A DNA stretch of 64,000 bases from Aeromonas lusitana (GTDB lineage Bacteria > Pseudomonadota > Gammaproteobacteria > Enterobacterales > Aeromonadaceae): positions 1-64,000 of the forward strand of contig NZ_PGCP01000002.1 in the NCBI RefSeq assembly GCF_002812985.1, written 5' to 3'. Below the pieces are notes generated by a model. The model was not told the DNA's origin and ran no database searches. It saw nothing but the letters and a program-made list of their open reading frames with translations. This document shows, in pieces, positions 1 to 9,012 of this stretch. A program made the position numbers and the translations under genes. Numbering within the stretch: position 1 is the stretch's first letter; every line of letters begins with the position of its first letter.

Positions 1-158
1 GGCTGGTGGCGGGGGCCGGGGAGGGAGTTGAGTCCCTCTCTCGCCGGCTCTGGGCCCGCACCCTCTTCCCGGAGGAGGTGTGCGATCGGCTGAGTGAACT
101 GGCGGAGAAGCCGCTCATGGCCCGTCCCTGGTTATCGCAACTCAGTGCCTTTGACTAG
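1..158 (+). CDS. 3' end of an unidentified protein (partial)
   Basis: An open frame enters at the window edge (first full codon at base 3) and stops at TAG 156-158, leaving about 51 residues. The tail contains the stretch LWARTLFPEEVCDRLSEL and ends in LSQLSAFD. G+C-rich third positions match the neighbouring genes, so it is probably the end of a real gene. No domain can be recognised from so short a piece. Confidence 0.6.
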   Translation, partial: LVAGAGEGVESLSRRLWARTLFPEEVCDRLSELAEKPLMARPWLSQLSAFD

Positions 159-193
159 ACTGAAATGATCCCACCACGGAGAGGACGGACAGC

Positions 194-346
194 ATGCGCT
201 TTACCAATGAGAACGGCGACACCATGAACCTGGCAGACAATCTGACACTCCACGAATTGCTCGACATGGGTGTCAGCATCTCGGTCTGCGAGGAGACGGA
301 TCCGGATCAGCAGATCTGGCTGGTGGAGCCGGAACAGGACCAATGA
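194..346 (+). CDS. small hypothetical protein, 50 aa
   Basis: ATG at 194 follows an AGGACGG SD-like stretch, and the frame runs 50 codons to TGA 344-346. The product is acidic (many D and E, ending EPEQDQ) and starts MRFTNENGDT. No signal peptide or membrane segment is seen. It lies 35 nt after the preceding stop codon and is followed at once by a good terminator, so it may be the last gene of the upstream unit. I do not recognise the family. Confidence 0.55.
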   Translation: MRFTNENGDTMNLADNLTLHELLDMGVSISVCEETDPDQQIWLVEPEQDQ

Positions 347-364
347 GTCCCCGCTGAGTTGACA

Positions 365-404
365 GGCCCACCCGTTGTGGTGGGCCATTTATTTCTGCTT
401 TTTG
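365..404 (+). terminator. Rho-independent terminator after the 50-aa ORF
   Basis: An 8-bp perfect stem (GGCCCACC 365-372 with GGTGGGCC 379-386) has a 6-nt loop and is followed by a T-rich tract. It ends the upstream unit and separates it from ilvIH. Confidence 0.8.
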
Positions 405-736
405 CCATATTTTCAGCATGAATCACTAGTTTATTCCCTATCCTCTTGGCTTTATTTCCAGTCATACCGGCAAGTCACTGAATGTTAATGGCTGTTTGAA
501 ATTTATGACTGTTGCTGTCAGACAAAGCCGTGGACAAGCGTTCACGGGCGGGTTAAGTTGTTTTTTCACCCTATTTTCGGGTGGATGATGGAAAAAACCG
601 ATTTTTATACTATCGACTGCTCCGAACTCGCCTGGTCTGTATTCAGACAACCATAAACACACGGACCGGCGATGCCGGGAAGCAGCGGACGGTCGATAGC
701 TTTCGCTTAACGGAGCAAAGCCTGGAGGGCTTTATC
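405..736 (+). promoter_or_regulatory. ilvIH upstream/leader region
   Basis: There is no convincing gene in these 330 bases. The first half is A+T rich, as expected for an Lrp-type control region (known for E. coli ilvIH; inferred here). TATACT at 606-611 could be a -10 element, but no good -35 lies at the right spacing. A short GC hairpin (CCGGC/GCCGG near 666-679) sits in the leader. I see no run of Ile, Val or Leu codons, so classical leader-peptide attenuation is not supported. Confidence 0.45.
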
Positions 737-2455
737 ATGGAGATGTTATCAGGCGCCCAGATGGTGGTTAGAGCGCTGGAAGATCAGGGAGTTGAACACG
801 TTTTCGGCTACCCAGGTGGCTCAGTGCTCGACATCTATGACGCTCTCTTCGAAAACGGCAAGATGGAGCATGTCCTGGTGCGGCACGAGCAAGCCGCGGT
901 GCACATGGCTGACGGGTACGCCCGCTCCACCGGCAAGGTGGGGACTGTACTGGTGACCTCGGGTCCCGGTGCCACCAACTGCATCACAGGCATAGCCACC
1001 GCCTACATGGACTCGATCCCCCTGGTGATCCTGTCCGGTCAGGTGCCGACCAGCATGATCGGGGAGGATGCGTTCCAGGAGACCGACATGATCGGTATCT
1101 CCCGCCCTGTGGTGAAGCACAGTTTCCTGTGCAAGAAGGCCAGCGAGATCCCGGAGGCCATCAAGAAGGCCTACTACATCGCCGCCAGTGGCCGCCCGGG
1201 GCCGGTGGTGGTGGACCTGCCCAAAGACGTGCAGAATCCGAAAGAAAAATTCCCCTATCAGTATCCCGAGTCCGTCTCCCTGCGTTCCTACAATCCGACC
1301 AAGGCCGGACACAAGGGCCAGATCAAGCGGGCTGCCAAGTTGCTGGCAGAGGCTCAGCGCCCTGTCATGTACGTGGGCGGCGGCGCCATCAATGCCAACG
1401 CGGATCATCTGGTGACCAAGCTGGCGGAGCTGTTGAACCTGCCGGTGACCACCACCCTGATGGGGCTCGGTGCCTTCTCCGGCACCCATCCGCAGTTTGT
1501 CGGCATGCTCGGCATGCACGGCACCTTCGAAGCGAACAAGACAATGCACAACGCGGATCTCATTTTCGCCGTGGGTGCCCGCTTCGATGACCGCGTCACC
1601 AACAACGTGGCCAAGTTCTGCCCCCATGCGACCGTGGTGCACATCGACATCGATCCCACCTCCATCTCCAAGACGGTGCAGGCCCATGTGCCCATCGTCG
1701 GCTCGGTGGAAACCGTGCTGGAGCAGATGCTGGAAGTGATCCGCGAATGCGGCCTCGACAACGACAAGCAGGCGTTGGCGGAGTGGTGGGAGCAGATCGC
1801 CCAGTGGCGTTCCCGTAACTGCCTGGCCTATGAGACGTCTCCCACCCTGATCAAGCCGCAACAGGTCATCGAGGCGCTGTACAGGGTGACCAAGGGGGAG
1901 GCCTTCGTCGCCTCCGACGTGGGTCAACACCAGATGTTTGCCGCCCTCTACTATCCGTTTGCCAAGCCGCGCCAGTGGATCAACTCAGGGGGCCTCGGCA
2001 CCATGGGCTTCGGCATTCCCGCCGCCATGGGCGCCCAGTTCGCCAACCCGGATGCGGTGGTGTGCTGCGTGACCGGTGACGGCTCGGTGCAGATGAACAT
2101 CCAGGAGCTCTCCACCTGCATGCAGTACGGGGTGCCCATCAAGATCATCTCCATCAACAACCGCGCCCTCGGCATGGTCAAGCAGTGGCAGAAGATGTTT
2201 TACGGCGGCCGTCACAGCCACTCCTACATGGAATCCCTGCCGGACTTCGTCAAGCTGGCGGAGGCCTATGGCCACGTCGGCATCGCGGTGAGCGATCCGG
2301 CCGAGCTCGAGAGTGCCATGGAGAAGGCATTCGCCATGAAGGATCGGCTGGTGTTCATGGACATCTCGGTCGACCCGGATGAGCACGTCTATCCGATGCA
2401 GATAAAGTTCGGTGCCATGGATGAAATGTGGCTGAGCAAGACGGAGAGAACCTGA
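737..2455 (+). CDS. ilvI: acetolactate synthase III, large catalytic subunit
   Basis: A thiamine-diphosphate enzyme that condenses two pyruvates to acetolactate, or pyruvate and 2-oxobutyrate to acetohydroxybutyrate, in isoleucine, valine and leucine synthesis. The product is 572 aa, as usual for IlvI. Visible are the N-terminal FGYPGG motif, the catalytic Glu51 in [13 protein letters not shown], and the ThDP/Mg motif GDGS..N at residues 447-454. The frame opens earlier (GTG at 581), but ATG 737 with GGAG at 724 gives the MEMLSGA start shared with E. coli IlvI. The stop overlaps the ilvH start by one base (TGATG), so the subunits are translationally coupled. Confidence 0.98.
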   Translation: MEMLSGAQMVVRALEDQGVEHVFGYPGGSVLDIYDALFENGKMEHVLVRHEQAAVHMADGYARSTGKVGTVLVTSGPGATNCITGIATAYMDSIPLVILSGQVPTSMIGEDAFQETDMIGISRPVVKHSFLCKKASEIPEAIKKAYYIAASGRPGPVVVDLPKDVQNPKEKFPYQYPESVSLRSYNPTKAGHKGQIKRAAKLLAEAQRPVMYVGGGAINANADHLVTKLAELLNLPVTTTLMGLGAFSGTHPQFVGMLGMHGTFEANKTMHNADLIFAVGARFDDRVTNNVAKFCPHATVVHIDIDPTSISKTVQAHVPIVGSVETVLEQMLEVIRECGLDNDKQALAEWWEQIAQWRSRNCLAYETSPTLIKPQQVIEALYRVTKGEAFVASDVGQHQMFAALYYPFAKPRQWINSGGLGTMGFGIPAAMGAQFANPDAVVCCVTGDGSVQMNIQELSTCMQYGVPIKIISINNRALGMVKQWQKMFYGGRHSHSYMESLPDFVKLAEAYGHVGIAVSDPAELESAMEKAFAMKDRLVFMDISVDPDEHVYPMQIKFGAMDEMWLSKTERT

Positions 2456-2949
2456 TGAGACACATCATTTCAGTACTGCTGGAGAACGAATCCGGCGCCC
2501 TGAGCCGTGTGGTGGGCCTCTTCTCCCAGCGCGGTTACAACATCGAGACCCTGACGGTGGCGCCTACCGAGGATCCGACCCTGTCTCGCATGACAATCGT
2601 GACCATGGGTGACGAGCGGGTGCTGGAGCAGATCCAGAAGCAGTTGCACAAGCTGGTGGACGTGCTCAAGGTGTGCGATCTCAGCGAAGGTGAGCACATC
2701 GAGCGGGAGATAGCCCTGGTCAAGGCCCGTGCCGCCGGTGGCGCTCGCGATGAGCTGAAACGGCTGGCGGACATCTTCCGTGGCCAGATCGTCGACGTGA
2801 CCCCGGAGCAGTACACGGTGCAGCTTGTCGGTACGAGTGAGAAGCTGGATGCCTTCATCAAGACGGCGGCCCAGACCAACGAGATCATCGAAGTGGTGCG
2901 CTCCGGCGTCTGCGGCATCTCTCGGGCCGACAAGTCCCTGCGTCCCTGA
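2455..2949 (+). CDS. ilvH: acetolactate synthase III, small regulatory subunit
   Basis: Regulatory subunit of acetolactate synthase III, 164 aa. It has an N-terminal ACT domain (about residues 3-75) and a C-terminal domain that contacts IlvI. Asn11 and Gly14 in [10 protein letters not shown] match the positions known in E. coli IlvH to be needed for valine binding, so feedback inhibition by valine is likely. It begins at the ATG overlapping the ilvI stop and is followed by a terminator, making a two-gene operon. Confidence 0.97.
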   Translation: MRHIISVLLENESGALSRVVGLFSQRGYNIETLTVAPTEDPTLSRMTIVTMGDERVLEQIQKQLHKLVDVLKVCDLSEGEHIEREIALVKARAAGGARDELKRLADIFRGQIVDVTPEQYTVQLVGTSEKLDAFIKTAAQTNEIIEVVRSGVCGISRADKSLRP

Positions 2950-2973
2950 TATCAGAGGGTGATGACTTATCCC

Positions 2974-2999
2974 AAGGGGGCTCTTCGGAGCCCCTTTCT
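2974..2999 (+). terminator. ilvIH terminator
   Basis: GGGGCTC 2977-2983 pairs with GAGCCCC 2988-2994 around a TTCG loop, followed by TTTCTC. It is a typical short tetraloop terminator 25 nt after the ilvH stop. Confidence 0.8.
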
Positions 3000-3302
3000 C
3001 ATGGGGGCTCGAGAGGGATAAGTGCTGAGCGGAACTGTTATTTTCTTTCAAATGATCGGTAAACTATCCACAAAAGCTGTGGAAAAGTCTGTAGATTAGC
3101 GGTGTGTCTGGCGTTAGTTTGCTGATCTTAAAGGAATATTCTGATTTGATCCTGACTGGATCGCAATTGTGCAATCCGCTGGTGCGGGTGTGAGTGTTTG
3201 CTTATCGCCAGCCCCTTGCCAGCCGAGCCTTGGCGGGTTGGCGAGGGATCCGGTCAGGATCCCGATTTGATCTTGTGGATCAACATGCAGCCGTTCGCTC
3301 AT
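3000..3302. other. ilvH-pta convergent intergenic region; structured, possible small RNA
   Basis: No protein gene is supported. The region holds two arms, GATCCTGACTGGATC (3148-3162) and GATCCGGTCAGGATC (3247-3261), which can pair over 15 bp with one G-U. Each arm can also fold on itself. GATTTGATC occurs as a direct repeat at 3143 and 3264. The strong terminator at 3303-3330 also works on the plus strand, so a plus-strand transcript of about 230 nt is possible. No clear promoter was found. Confidence 0.4.
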
Positions 3303-3330
3303 AAAAAAACCCGCCAGCAGGCGGGTTTTT
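3303..3330. terminator. bidirectional terminator between ilvIH side and pta
   Basis: CCCGCC 3310-3315 and GGCGGG 3320-3325 enclose an AGCA loop. A run of A precedes and a run of T follows, so it can stop transcripts from both directions: pta on the minus strand and any plus-strand transcript from the ilvH-pta gap. Confidence 0.85.
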
Positions 3331-3352
3331 GATAGGTCAGGGCTGAGGTCGA

Positions 3353-5506
3353 TTACTCGGCTTGAGCTGCCTGGATACCGGTCAGGGCGATGGTGTAGAC
3401 GATGTCGTCTACCAGGGCGCCACGGGACAGGTCGTTGACCGGCTTGCGCATGCCTTGCAGCATGGGGCCGATGGAGACCAGCTCTGCGGAACGCTGTACC
3501 GCCTTGTAGGTGGTGTTGCCGGTGTTCAGGTCCGGGAACACGAACACGGTGGCTTTACCCGCGACCGGAGAGTTCGGTGCCTTGGACTTGGCCACGTTCT
3601 CCATGATGGCCGCATCGTACTGCAGCGGGCCGTCGATGATGAGGTCGGGACGCTTGGCCTTGGCCAGCTCGGTCGCTTCACGCACCTTCTCTACGTCGGC
3701 ACCGGCGCCAGAGGTGCCAGTGGAGTAGGAGATCATGGCCACGCGCGGCTCGATGCCGAAGGCGGCAGCGGAGTCGGCGGACTGGATGGCGATCTCGGCC
3801 AGCTGTTCGGCGCTCGGGTCCGGGTTGATGGCGCAGTCGCCATACACCAGTACTTGATCCGGCAGCAGCATGAAGAAGATGGAGGAGATCAGGGAAGAGC
3901 CCGGAGCAGTCTTGATGATCTGCATCGGCGGACGGATGGTGTTGGCAGTGGTGTGCACGGCGCCGGAGACCAGGCCATCCACTTCACCGCGTTCCAGCAT
4001 CATGGTGCCCAGCACCACGTTGTCTTCCAGCTGTTCGCGGGCGACCACTTCGGTCATACCCTTGTTCTTGCGCAGCTCGACCAGACGCGGCACATAACGC
4101 TCGCGCACTTCCAGCGGATCGATGATCTCGACGCGGTCGGTCAGCACCACACCCTGCTGTTCGGCGACGCGACGGATCTCTTCCGGGTTGCCCAGCAGCA
4201 CCGGACGGGCGATGCCACGCTCGGCACAGATGGCGGCAGCCTTGATGGTGCGCGGCTCTTCCCCTTCCGGCAGCACGACGCGCTTGTTGGCCTGACGGGC
4301 CAGCTCGGTCAGCTGATAACGGAAGGCAGGCGGGCTCAGGCGACGGGAGCGGGTGGATTTGGCGGTCAGGGATTCAATCCAGTGCTTGTCGATGTGGCCA
4401 GCCACATAGTCTTGCACCAGCTCGATCCGCTCGCGGTCATCTTCCGGGATGTCGACGTTGAAGTTCTGCAGGCTGACGGCGGTCTGCCAGGTGTTGGTGC
4501 CGGTGATCATGATCGGCAGGCCGGTGGCCATGGCCTGTTGGCACAGGGCGATGACTTGCGGCTCCGGATGATAGTTGCCGGTCAGCAACAGGGCGCCCAG
4601 CTTGACGCCGTTCATGGCGGACAGGCAGGCGGAGACGATGACGTCGGAACGATCGCCTGAGGTCACCAGCAGGCTGCCCGGACGGAAATGCTCGATCATG
4701 TTGTGGATGGAGCGGGCACAGAAGGTCACGGTCTGCAGGCGACGGCTGTCCAGCTCACCCTTGTGCAGGATCTTGGCGGCCAGGTGCTTGGCGAGATCCT
4801 TGGCACGGGGGGCTATCAGCTGGGTGTTCCAGGGGATGCAACCCAGGATGCGCAGCGGGCTCTTGCCAAATACCTGCAGCACTTCCAGGTTGTGGGCGGC
4901 GTCCGAGGTGTGGTGATGGGCTTCGAACATCTCGGTCAGATCAGGGCGGGTCACGCCGTGCTCGTCAACCGGAGCGCCAACCTTGTTGATGACGCAACCC
5001 ACGATGCGGGGGTTGGTGACGCCACCGAAGTTGGAGCAGGCCAGTTCGATGCGCTCTTTGAGCTTCTGGCTGGAGTCGTTGCCCGGGTGGGTCACGAACA
5101 CCATGTCGGCGTCCAGCGCCTTGGCCACATCGTAGTTCAGCTTGTTGGCAAACGGCTGCTTGTCGGTTGGCACCAAGCCTTCGATCACCACGACTTCGGC
5201 ACCGCTGGTCTTCACGTGCTCTTCGAAGCGCGCAACGATCTCTTCCAGCAGGATGTCGGTGTTGCTGGAGGTGATCATGTTCTCGGCGTAGGAGAGGGCG
5301 AACGGCTCGGGCGGGTTGATGTTGGCAGCGGCGCGGATCACGGCGGTGGAGCGCTCGGCACCGGTTTCACCCGGACGCGGCTGAGCTACCGGTTTGAAGA
5401 AGCTGACATTGACACCGTGACGTTCCATGGCGCGAACAACGCCGAGGCTCACGGAAGTTACGCCGACACCAGTGCCGACGGGGATGAGCATAATAGTGCG
5501 TGCCAC
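3353..5506 (-). CDS. pta: phosphate acetyltransferase
   Basis: Interconverts acetyl-CoA and acetyl phosphate; with AckA it forms the acetate overflow and assimilation pathway. The product is 717 aa, the long form typical of enterics and relatives. It has an N-terminal P-loop-like domain ([18 protein letters not shown]), a middle DRTGG-type domain, and the C-terminal catalytic PTA domain from about residue 390. The start is GTG at 5506 with AAGGGG 7 nt upstream; this aligns with E. coli Pta (MSRIIMLIP). It lies 69 nt after ackA, same strand, with a hairpin in the gap. Confidence 0.97.
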   Translation of the reverse strand: MARTIMLIPVGTGVGVTSVSLGVVRAMERHGVNVSFFKPVAQPRPGETGAERSTAVIRAAANINPPEPFALSYAENMITSSNTDILLEEIVARFEEHVKTSGAEVVVIEGLVPTDKQPFANKLNYDVAKALDADMVFVTHPGNDSSQKLKERIELACSNFGGVTNPRIVGCVINKVGAPVDEHGVTRPDLTEMFEAHHHTSDAAHNLEVLQVFGKSPLRILGCIPWNTQLIAPRAKDLAKHLAAKILHKGELDSRRLQTVTFCARSIHNMIEHFRPGSLLVTSGDRSDVIVSACLSAMNGVKLGALLLTGNYHPEPQVIALCQQAMATGLPIMITGTNTWQTAVSLQNFNVDIPEDDRERIELVQDYVAGHIDKHWIESLTAKSTRSRRLSPPAFRYQLTELARQANKRVVLPEGEEPRTIKAAAICAERGIARPVLLGNPEEIRRVAEQQGVVLTDRVEIIDPLEVRERYVPRLVELRKNKGMTEVVAREQLEDNVVLGTMMLERGEVDGLVSGAVHTTANTIRPPMQIIKTAPGSSLISSIFFMLLPDQVLVYGDCAINPDPSAEQLAEIAIQSADSAAAFGIEPRVAMISYSTGTSGAGADVEKVREATELAKAKRPDLIIDGPLQYDAAIMENVAKSKAPNSPVAGKATVFVFPDLNTGNTTYKAVQRSAELVSIGPMLQGMRKPVNDLSRGALVDDIVYTIALTGIQAAQAE

Positions 5507-5537
5507 TTATTACCCCTTGTTCATTTTTGGGATCAGG

Positions 5538-5562
5538 AAAAGGCCGCCCTGGGGCGGCCTTG
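5538..5562 (-). terminator. intercistronic hairpin between ackA and pta
   Basis: AAGGCCGCC and GGCGGCCTT form a 9-bp stem with a very small loop, followed on the minus strand by TTTTCC. It may partly terminate transcription after ackA or shield the ackA 3' end, which would set the ackA:pta ratio. That role is inference. Confidence 0.6.
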
Positions 5563-5575
5563 CTCTACAGCTAAA

Positions 5576-6778
5576 TTATGCGCCGACCAGTTCCAGCGCG
5601 TCGTGGGCAATGACCCACTCTTCGTTGGTCGGGATAACCAGGGCCTTGGTGGAACCAGCCTTGGTGATCTCGCCGCCCTTGCCGAAGCGTGCCTTCAGGT
5701 TCGCGTCGTGGTCGACGTCAAAGCCCAGCAGGCCCAGCTTGTTCAGGGTGATCTCACGGATCGGGGCTGAGTTCTCGCCGATGCCACCGGTGAAGACCAC
5801 GGCGTCCAGACGACCGTCCATGGCGGCGGCGTAAGCGCCGATGTACTTGGCCAGACGGTAGCAGTAAACGTCCATGGCGCGCTTGGCTTCTTCCTTGCTG
5901 TCGTAGTTGTCTTCAACGAAACGACAGTCGGAAGTGACTTCGGTCAGACCCTGCAGACCGGATTCCTTGGTCAGCATGGTGTTGATGTCGGCCACGCTCA
6001 TGCCCAGCTTGTCGTGCAGGAAGAAGATGATGGCCGGATCGATGTCACCGGAACGGGTACCCATCACCAGGCCTTCCAGCGGGGTCAGACCCATGGAGGT
6101 GTCGACGGACTGGCCGTTCTTGATGGCGCAGACGGAGCCGCCGTTGCCCAGGTGGCAGTTGATGATGTTCAGCTCGGACACCGGCTTGTTCAGCTGCTTG
6201 GCGGCTTCCAGACTGATGTAGTAGTGGCTGGTGCCGTGGGCGCCGTAGCGACGGATGCCGTTCTCTTTGTAGAGCTTGTACGGCAGGGCGTACAGGAAGG
6301 CTTCTTCCGGCATGGTCTGGTGGAAGGCGGTGTCGAATACGGCGACGTTCTTCTCGGCCAGCTCAGGGAACACCTTCAGCGCGGCGCGGATGCCGATCAG
6401 GTGAGCCGGGTTGTGCAGCGGCGCGTACGGAATGGCGGCTTCGATGCCGGCGATCACGTCGTTGCAGATGCGTACGGAAGAGGTGAATTGCTCACCGCCG
6501 TGTACCACGCGGTGGCCGATGGCGATCAGGTTCTTGGACAGCTCGGGGTTGAGCGGCAGGATCTTGTGGACGATGAAGTCCAGCGCTTCCTGGTGAGCGG
6601 CACCGGCACCCAGATCGGCGCTGCCTTTCTCACCGTTCAGCTTCCACTTGATGCGGGCGTCGTCGAGGCCAAAGCACTCGGCCAGGCCGGACAGCAGATC
6701 ATCACCGGTGGTTGCGTCAATGACAGCAAACTTCAGGGACGAGCTGCCACAGTTAAGAACAAGAACCAGCTTACTCAT
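5576..6778 (-). CDS. ackA: acetate kinase
   Basis: Transfers phosphate between acetyl phosphate and ADP, yielding ATP during acetate excretion or activating acetate for growth. The product is 400 aa, the usual length. ASKHA-fold landmarks are visible: [13 protein letters not shown] at the N terminus, [19 protein letters not shown] (phosphate-binding) and FTGGIGENS near the C terminus. It is first in the ackA-pta pair; AGGA lies about 9 nt upstream of the ATG. The 303-bp gap to divergent yfbV holds the promoters. Confidence 0.98.
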   Translation of the reverse strand: MSKLVLVLNCGSSSLKFAVIDATTGDDLLSGLAECFGLDDARIKWKLNGEKGSADLGAGAAHQEALDFIVHKILPLNPELSKNLIAIGHRVVHGGEQFTSSVRICNDVIAGIEAAIPYAPLHNPAHLIGIRAALKVFPELAEKNVAVFDTAFHQTMPEEAFLYALPYKLYKENGIRRYGAHGTSHYYISLEAAKQLNKPVSELNIINCHLGNGGSVCAIKNGQSVDTSMGLTPLEGLVMGTRSGDIDPAIIFFLHDKLGMSVADINTMLTKESGLQGLTEVTSDCRFVEDNYDSKEEAKRAMDVYCYRLAKYIGAYAAAMDGRLDAVVFTGGIGENSAPIREITLNKLGLLGFDVDHDANLKARFGKGGEITKAGSTKALVIPTNEEWVIAHDALELVGA

Positions 6779-7081
6779 GAATAAATCCTATCGCAGATTG
6801 GGTTGGGTTTGGAGGATGCGCCGGACGCGGTGCGTCCAAAAACTTTCAACTTATCCTTATGAGGGTTGGCAATCTGTTGCTTGCCCCTTGTATAGTGATA
6901 CAAGACCCGAGATCCAGACGTCCCTGACAGGCCAGCAGCAGTGTACTGGCGTAAAAATTAGGCGTACAAAGGATAACCTGATTGTTGAAAAATAACAAAG
7001 TCATCCTCAACCTTTGTTATCGGCTCTCAAATTTTGTCGAGGTTTTGCCGTTAATACGTTCAAAAAGAGCTCGGAGGTAGC
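6779..7081. promoter_or_regulatory. divergent ackA / yfbV promoter region with an 18-bp palindrome
   Basis: This 303-bp gap separates divergent genes. A perfect inverted repeat, CTTGTAT-AGTG-ATACAAG (6887-6904), lies 109 nt upstream of the ackA start and has the look of a dimeric repressor site. A second looser repeat, TTGTT-N7-AACAA, lies near 6983-6999. I could not identify a sure FNR or ArcA site. The E. coli locus has the same divergent arrangement. Confidence 0.5.
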
Positions 7082-7522
7082 ATGAGCATGAACATTTTTG
7101 GAACTAAATTACAGCAAGGCCGTCATTATATGACTCTTTGGCCGCGCCGTCCCGAGCTTAATTCCATGTTTCCGGAGAACAGGGTGATCAAGGCGACCGA
7201 GTTTGCCCTCAAGATCATTCCGGCTCTGGCCGTGCTCAGCGTCATGGTGCAATTCCAGTTCGGCGAGCAGCATTACTGGCCGTCTGTTATGGCCTCCGTG
7301 CTGTTTCTGCTCAGCCTGCCGCTGCAGGGCTACTACTGGCTCGGTCAGCGTGCCGACACCCGCCTTCCGCCCTCTCTCGCCAACTGGTATCGGGAGATCA
7401 ACGGCAAGATGAACGAGCAGGGTGGTCACCGCCAACTGGTGGCACGGCCTCGCTATGAGGAGCTGGCCGATACCCTCAATGCCGCCTTCAAGCAGTTGGA
7501 CAAATCCTTTCTCTACGAATGA
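7082..7522 (+). CDS. yfbV: YfbV membrane protein (UPF0208)
   Basis: A small inner-membrane protein of 146 aa; in E. coli YfbV helps insulate the Ter macrodomain. Two hydrophobic segments lie at about residues 38-55 and 62-82 (LKIIPALAVLSVMVQF and VMASVLFLLSLPLQGYYWL), with a cytoplasmic charged tail. The start has an excellent SD (CGGAGGTAGC-ATG). Its position divergent from ackA is conserved in enterics, which supports the call. Confidence 0.93.
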   Translation: MSMNIFGTKLQQGRHYMTLWPRRPELNSMFPENRVIKATEFALKIIPALAVLSVMVQFQFGEQHYWPSVMASVLFLLSLPLQGYYWLGQRADTRLPPSLANWYREINGKMNEQGGHRQLVARPRYEELADTLNAAFKQLDKSFLYE

Positions 7523-7581
7523 GGATGCTAACCCGGTAAGGGGATAGACCCCGCCTCAGCGAATGAGGTTTCATCATTGTC

Positions 7582-7604
7582 AAAAGGCGCCCATGGGCGC
7601 CTTT
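7582..7604. terminator. bidirectional terminator between yfbV and yfbU
   Basis: AAAGGCGCCC (7583-7592) is the exact reverse complement of GGGCGCCTTT (7595-7604). The A and T ends let it serve both convergent genes. Confidence 0.75.
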
Positions 7605-7617
7605 GTCATGTCAGGCT

Positions 7618-8118
7618 TCAGGCCGCCAGTACCTTGCTGATCTCCTGGATGGAGAGCTTGTACTGACGGGGGCACTGACGCCAGGCCGCCAGCATGCGCT
7701 GGTACTTGTCGCGCATGGCGATGTCGCTGGAGAGCTCGTCGCAGGGGCAGGGCAGTTCGGGGAAGCGCTTGTCCACTTCCAGCAGGAAGCAGACATAATC
7801 CGCCAGTTCCCGCTCCTGGCTGCGGCTGTAACCGTTGAAGGTGAGCCGGCTGGCGTTCACCTCGGCCTGGGCGGCGGCGTCCAGATTACCCCAGGAGATG
7901 GCCAGTGCATGGTGCATTTCCAGGGTGTCGATCACCTCCTGACAGGTGGCCAGATCCAGGTGGCCGAAACTCTTCTCCAGCTCGAGGATCTGCAGGCAGT
8001 AGCCACGCTCGACTATGGTGCTGGCCCTTTGGTAAGCGGCGGCCTTTTCCGGATTGAGTTTGGCCAGGATCTCGTACTGATTGCTCAGGATCAGGCGTTC
8101 GGTGTGGCTCATGTTCAT
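7618..8118 (-). CDS. yfbU: YfbU family protein (UPF0304)
   Basis: A 166-aa soluble protein matching E. coli YfbU along its length, for example ERLILSNQYEIL near the N terminus and YQRMLAAWRQCPRQY near the C terminus. The biochemical role is not established. The frame extends to a GTG at 8130, but ATG 8118 with GAGAAAG just upstream is preferred; ATG 8112 is the other option. It lies convergent to yfbV, as the pair is clustered in related genomes. Confidence 0.9.
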   Translation of the reverse strand: MNMSHTERLILSNQYEILAKLNPEKAAAYQRASTIVERGYCLQILELEKSFGHLDLATCQEVIDTLEMHHALAISWGNLDAAAQAEVNASRLTFNGYSRSQERELADYVCFLLEVDKRFPELPCPCDELSSDIAMRDKYQRMLAAWRQCPRQYKLSIQEISKVLAA

Positions 8119-8509
8119 GGGCTTTCTCACTGGAAAATGAAACTGGGATAACGTTAACCCATATTCAAGATGAATTTTTTGATCTGGCAGGGGAGGTTGG
8201 CGAGAAAAGCGAGGGAAGGTGATCCAGACCCTCTGCCCGCTGGTTAATTAAATGTGCCCGTTCTGGCTTGCTTTTCGTGGTGGGCAGACAAGAATGGAAG
8301 CGTCGTTTGGCCCATGCCAATCGACCTACCACCAAGGCACCCCATCGGGTGCAAGCAGTCGATAAAACGATCCCGCCGCGGCCATGGGCTAGCAGACGGG
8401 GCAAGGGCAGGCACCGACCTGCTCCGTGGCTTCTTCCTGTCAGGAAGAAGCGCAAGAAAAAAGAGGGCCTGCAACGCAGGCCCTCTTTTGCTATCCGATG
8501 TGGGTTGAT
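8119..8509. other. yfbU-bcp intergenic region with two hairpins, no gene supported
   Basis: This 391-bp gap must hold the yfbU promoter and the bcp terminator. A perfect 21-nt inverted repeat, CTTCTTCCTG-T-CAGGAAGAAG (8430-8450), stands just beside the bcp terminator hairpin. Short frames in it have no SD and show no codon bias like the neighbours. A small RNA or a structured bcp 3' UTR is possible. Confidence 0.4.
8456..8490 (-). terminator. bcp terminator
   Basis: GAGGGCCTGC (8463-8472) and GCAGGCCCTC (8476-8485) form a 10-bp stem with an AAC loop. The minus strand continues into TTTTTT. It also has a T4 on the plus strand. Confidence 0.88.
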
Positions 8510-8989
8510 TCACGCACCCGCTGACTGGCTCTTGATAAGGTCGAGCACCACCTGGTGGTGGTCGCTGGTCTTGAACTTGTCGAAGCGATGGCTGATCTTG
8601 CCCTCCTCGTCGATGAGGAAGCTCAGGCGGTGGATGCCGTCGTACTCCTTGCCCATGAACTTCTTCGGACCCCAGACGCCGAACGCATCGGCGACCGCGT
8701 GATCCTCGTCCGCCAGCAGACGGAAGTTCAGGTTGTCGCGCTCCTCGAATTTTTTCAGGCGCTTGGCCGGATCCGGGCTGATGCCGAGCACCGCCACGTT
8801 GAGGGCCGCCAGCTCGCTATTGACGTCACGCAGGCCGCAGGCCTGGGTGGTGCAGCCTGGGGTCATGGCCTTGGGATAGAAATAGACGAGCACCTTCTTG
8901 CCACGCAGGGAGGCCAGGCTGACCTGATTGCCATCCTGGTCGGAGAGGGAGAAATCGGGGGCCTGGGTGCCAGCTTGTAGTGGTTGCAT
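8510..8989 (-). CDS. bcp: thioredoxin-dependent thiol peroxidase (Bcp/PrxQ)
   Basis: A peroxiredoxin that reduces peroxides using thioredoxin; 159 aa, cytoplasmic. The motif YFYPKAMTPGCTTQACGLRD carries the peroxidatic Cys (PGCT) and a second Cys five residues on, as in BCP/PrxQ. The SD is strong (GAGGAGACCCC-ATG). It follows gcvR on the same strand with a gap of only 23 nt, so the two are probably cotranscribed, an arrangement also seen in E. coli. Confidence 0.96.
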   Translation of the reverse strand: MQPLQAGTQAPDFSLSDQDGNQVSLASLRGKKVLVYFYPKAMTPGCTTQACGLRDVNSELAALNVAVLGISPDPAKRLKKFEERDNLNFRLLADEDHAVADAFGVWGPKKFMGKEYDGIHRLSFLIDEEGKISHRFDKFKTSDHHQVVLDLIKSQSAGA

Positions 8990-9012
8990 GGGGTCTCCTC
9001 GGATAAACGCCG

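Noticed and set aside
3064-3086. CTATCCACA and TGTGGAAAA, each one base from a DnaA box, in inverted order
   Set aside because: Only two imperfect boxes, no A+T-rich unwinding region and no replication genes nearby, so an origin is not supported.
3114-3302. A 62-codon minus-strand frame in the ilvH-pta gap
   Set aside because: Its ATG abuts the terminator hairpin, there is no SD, and the composition follows the inverted repeats rather than a coding pattern.
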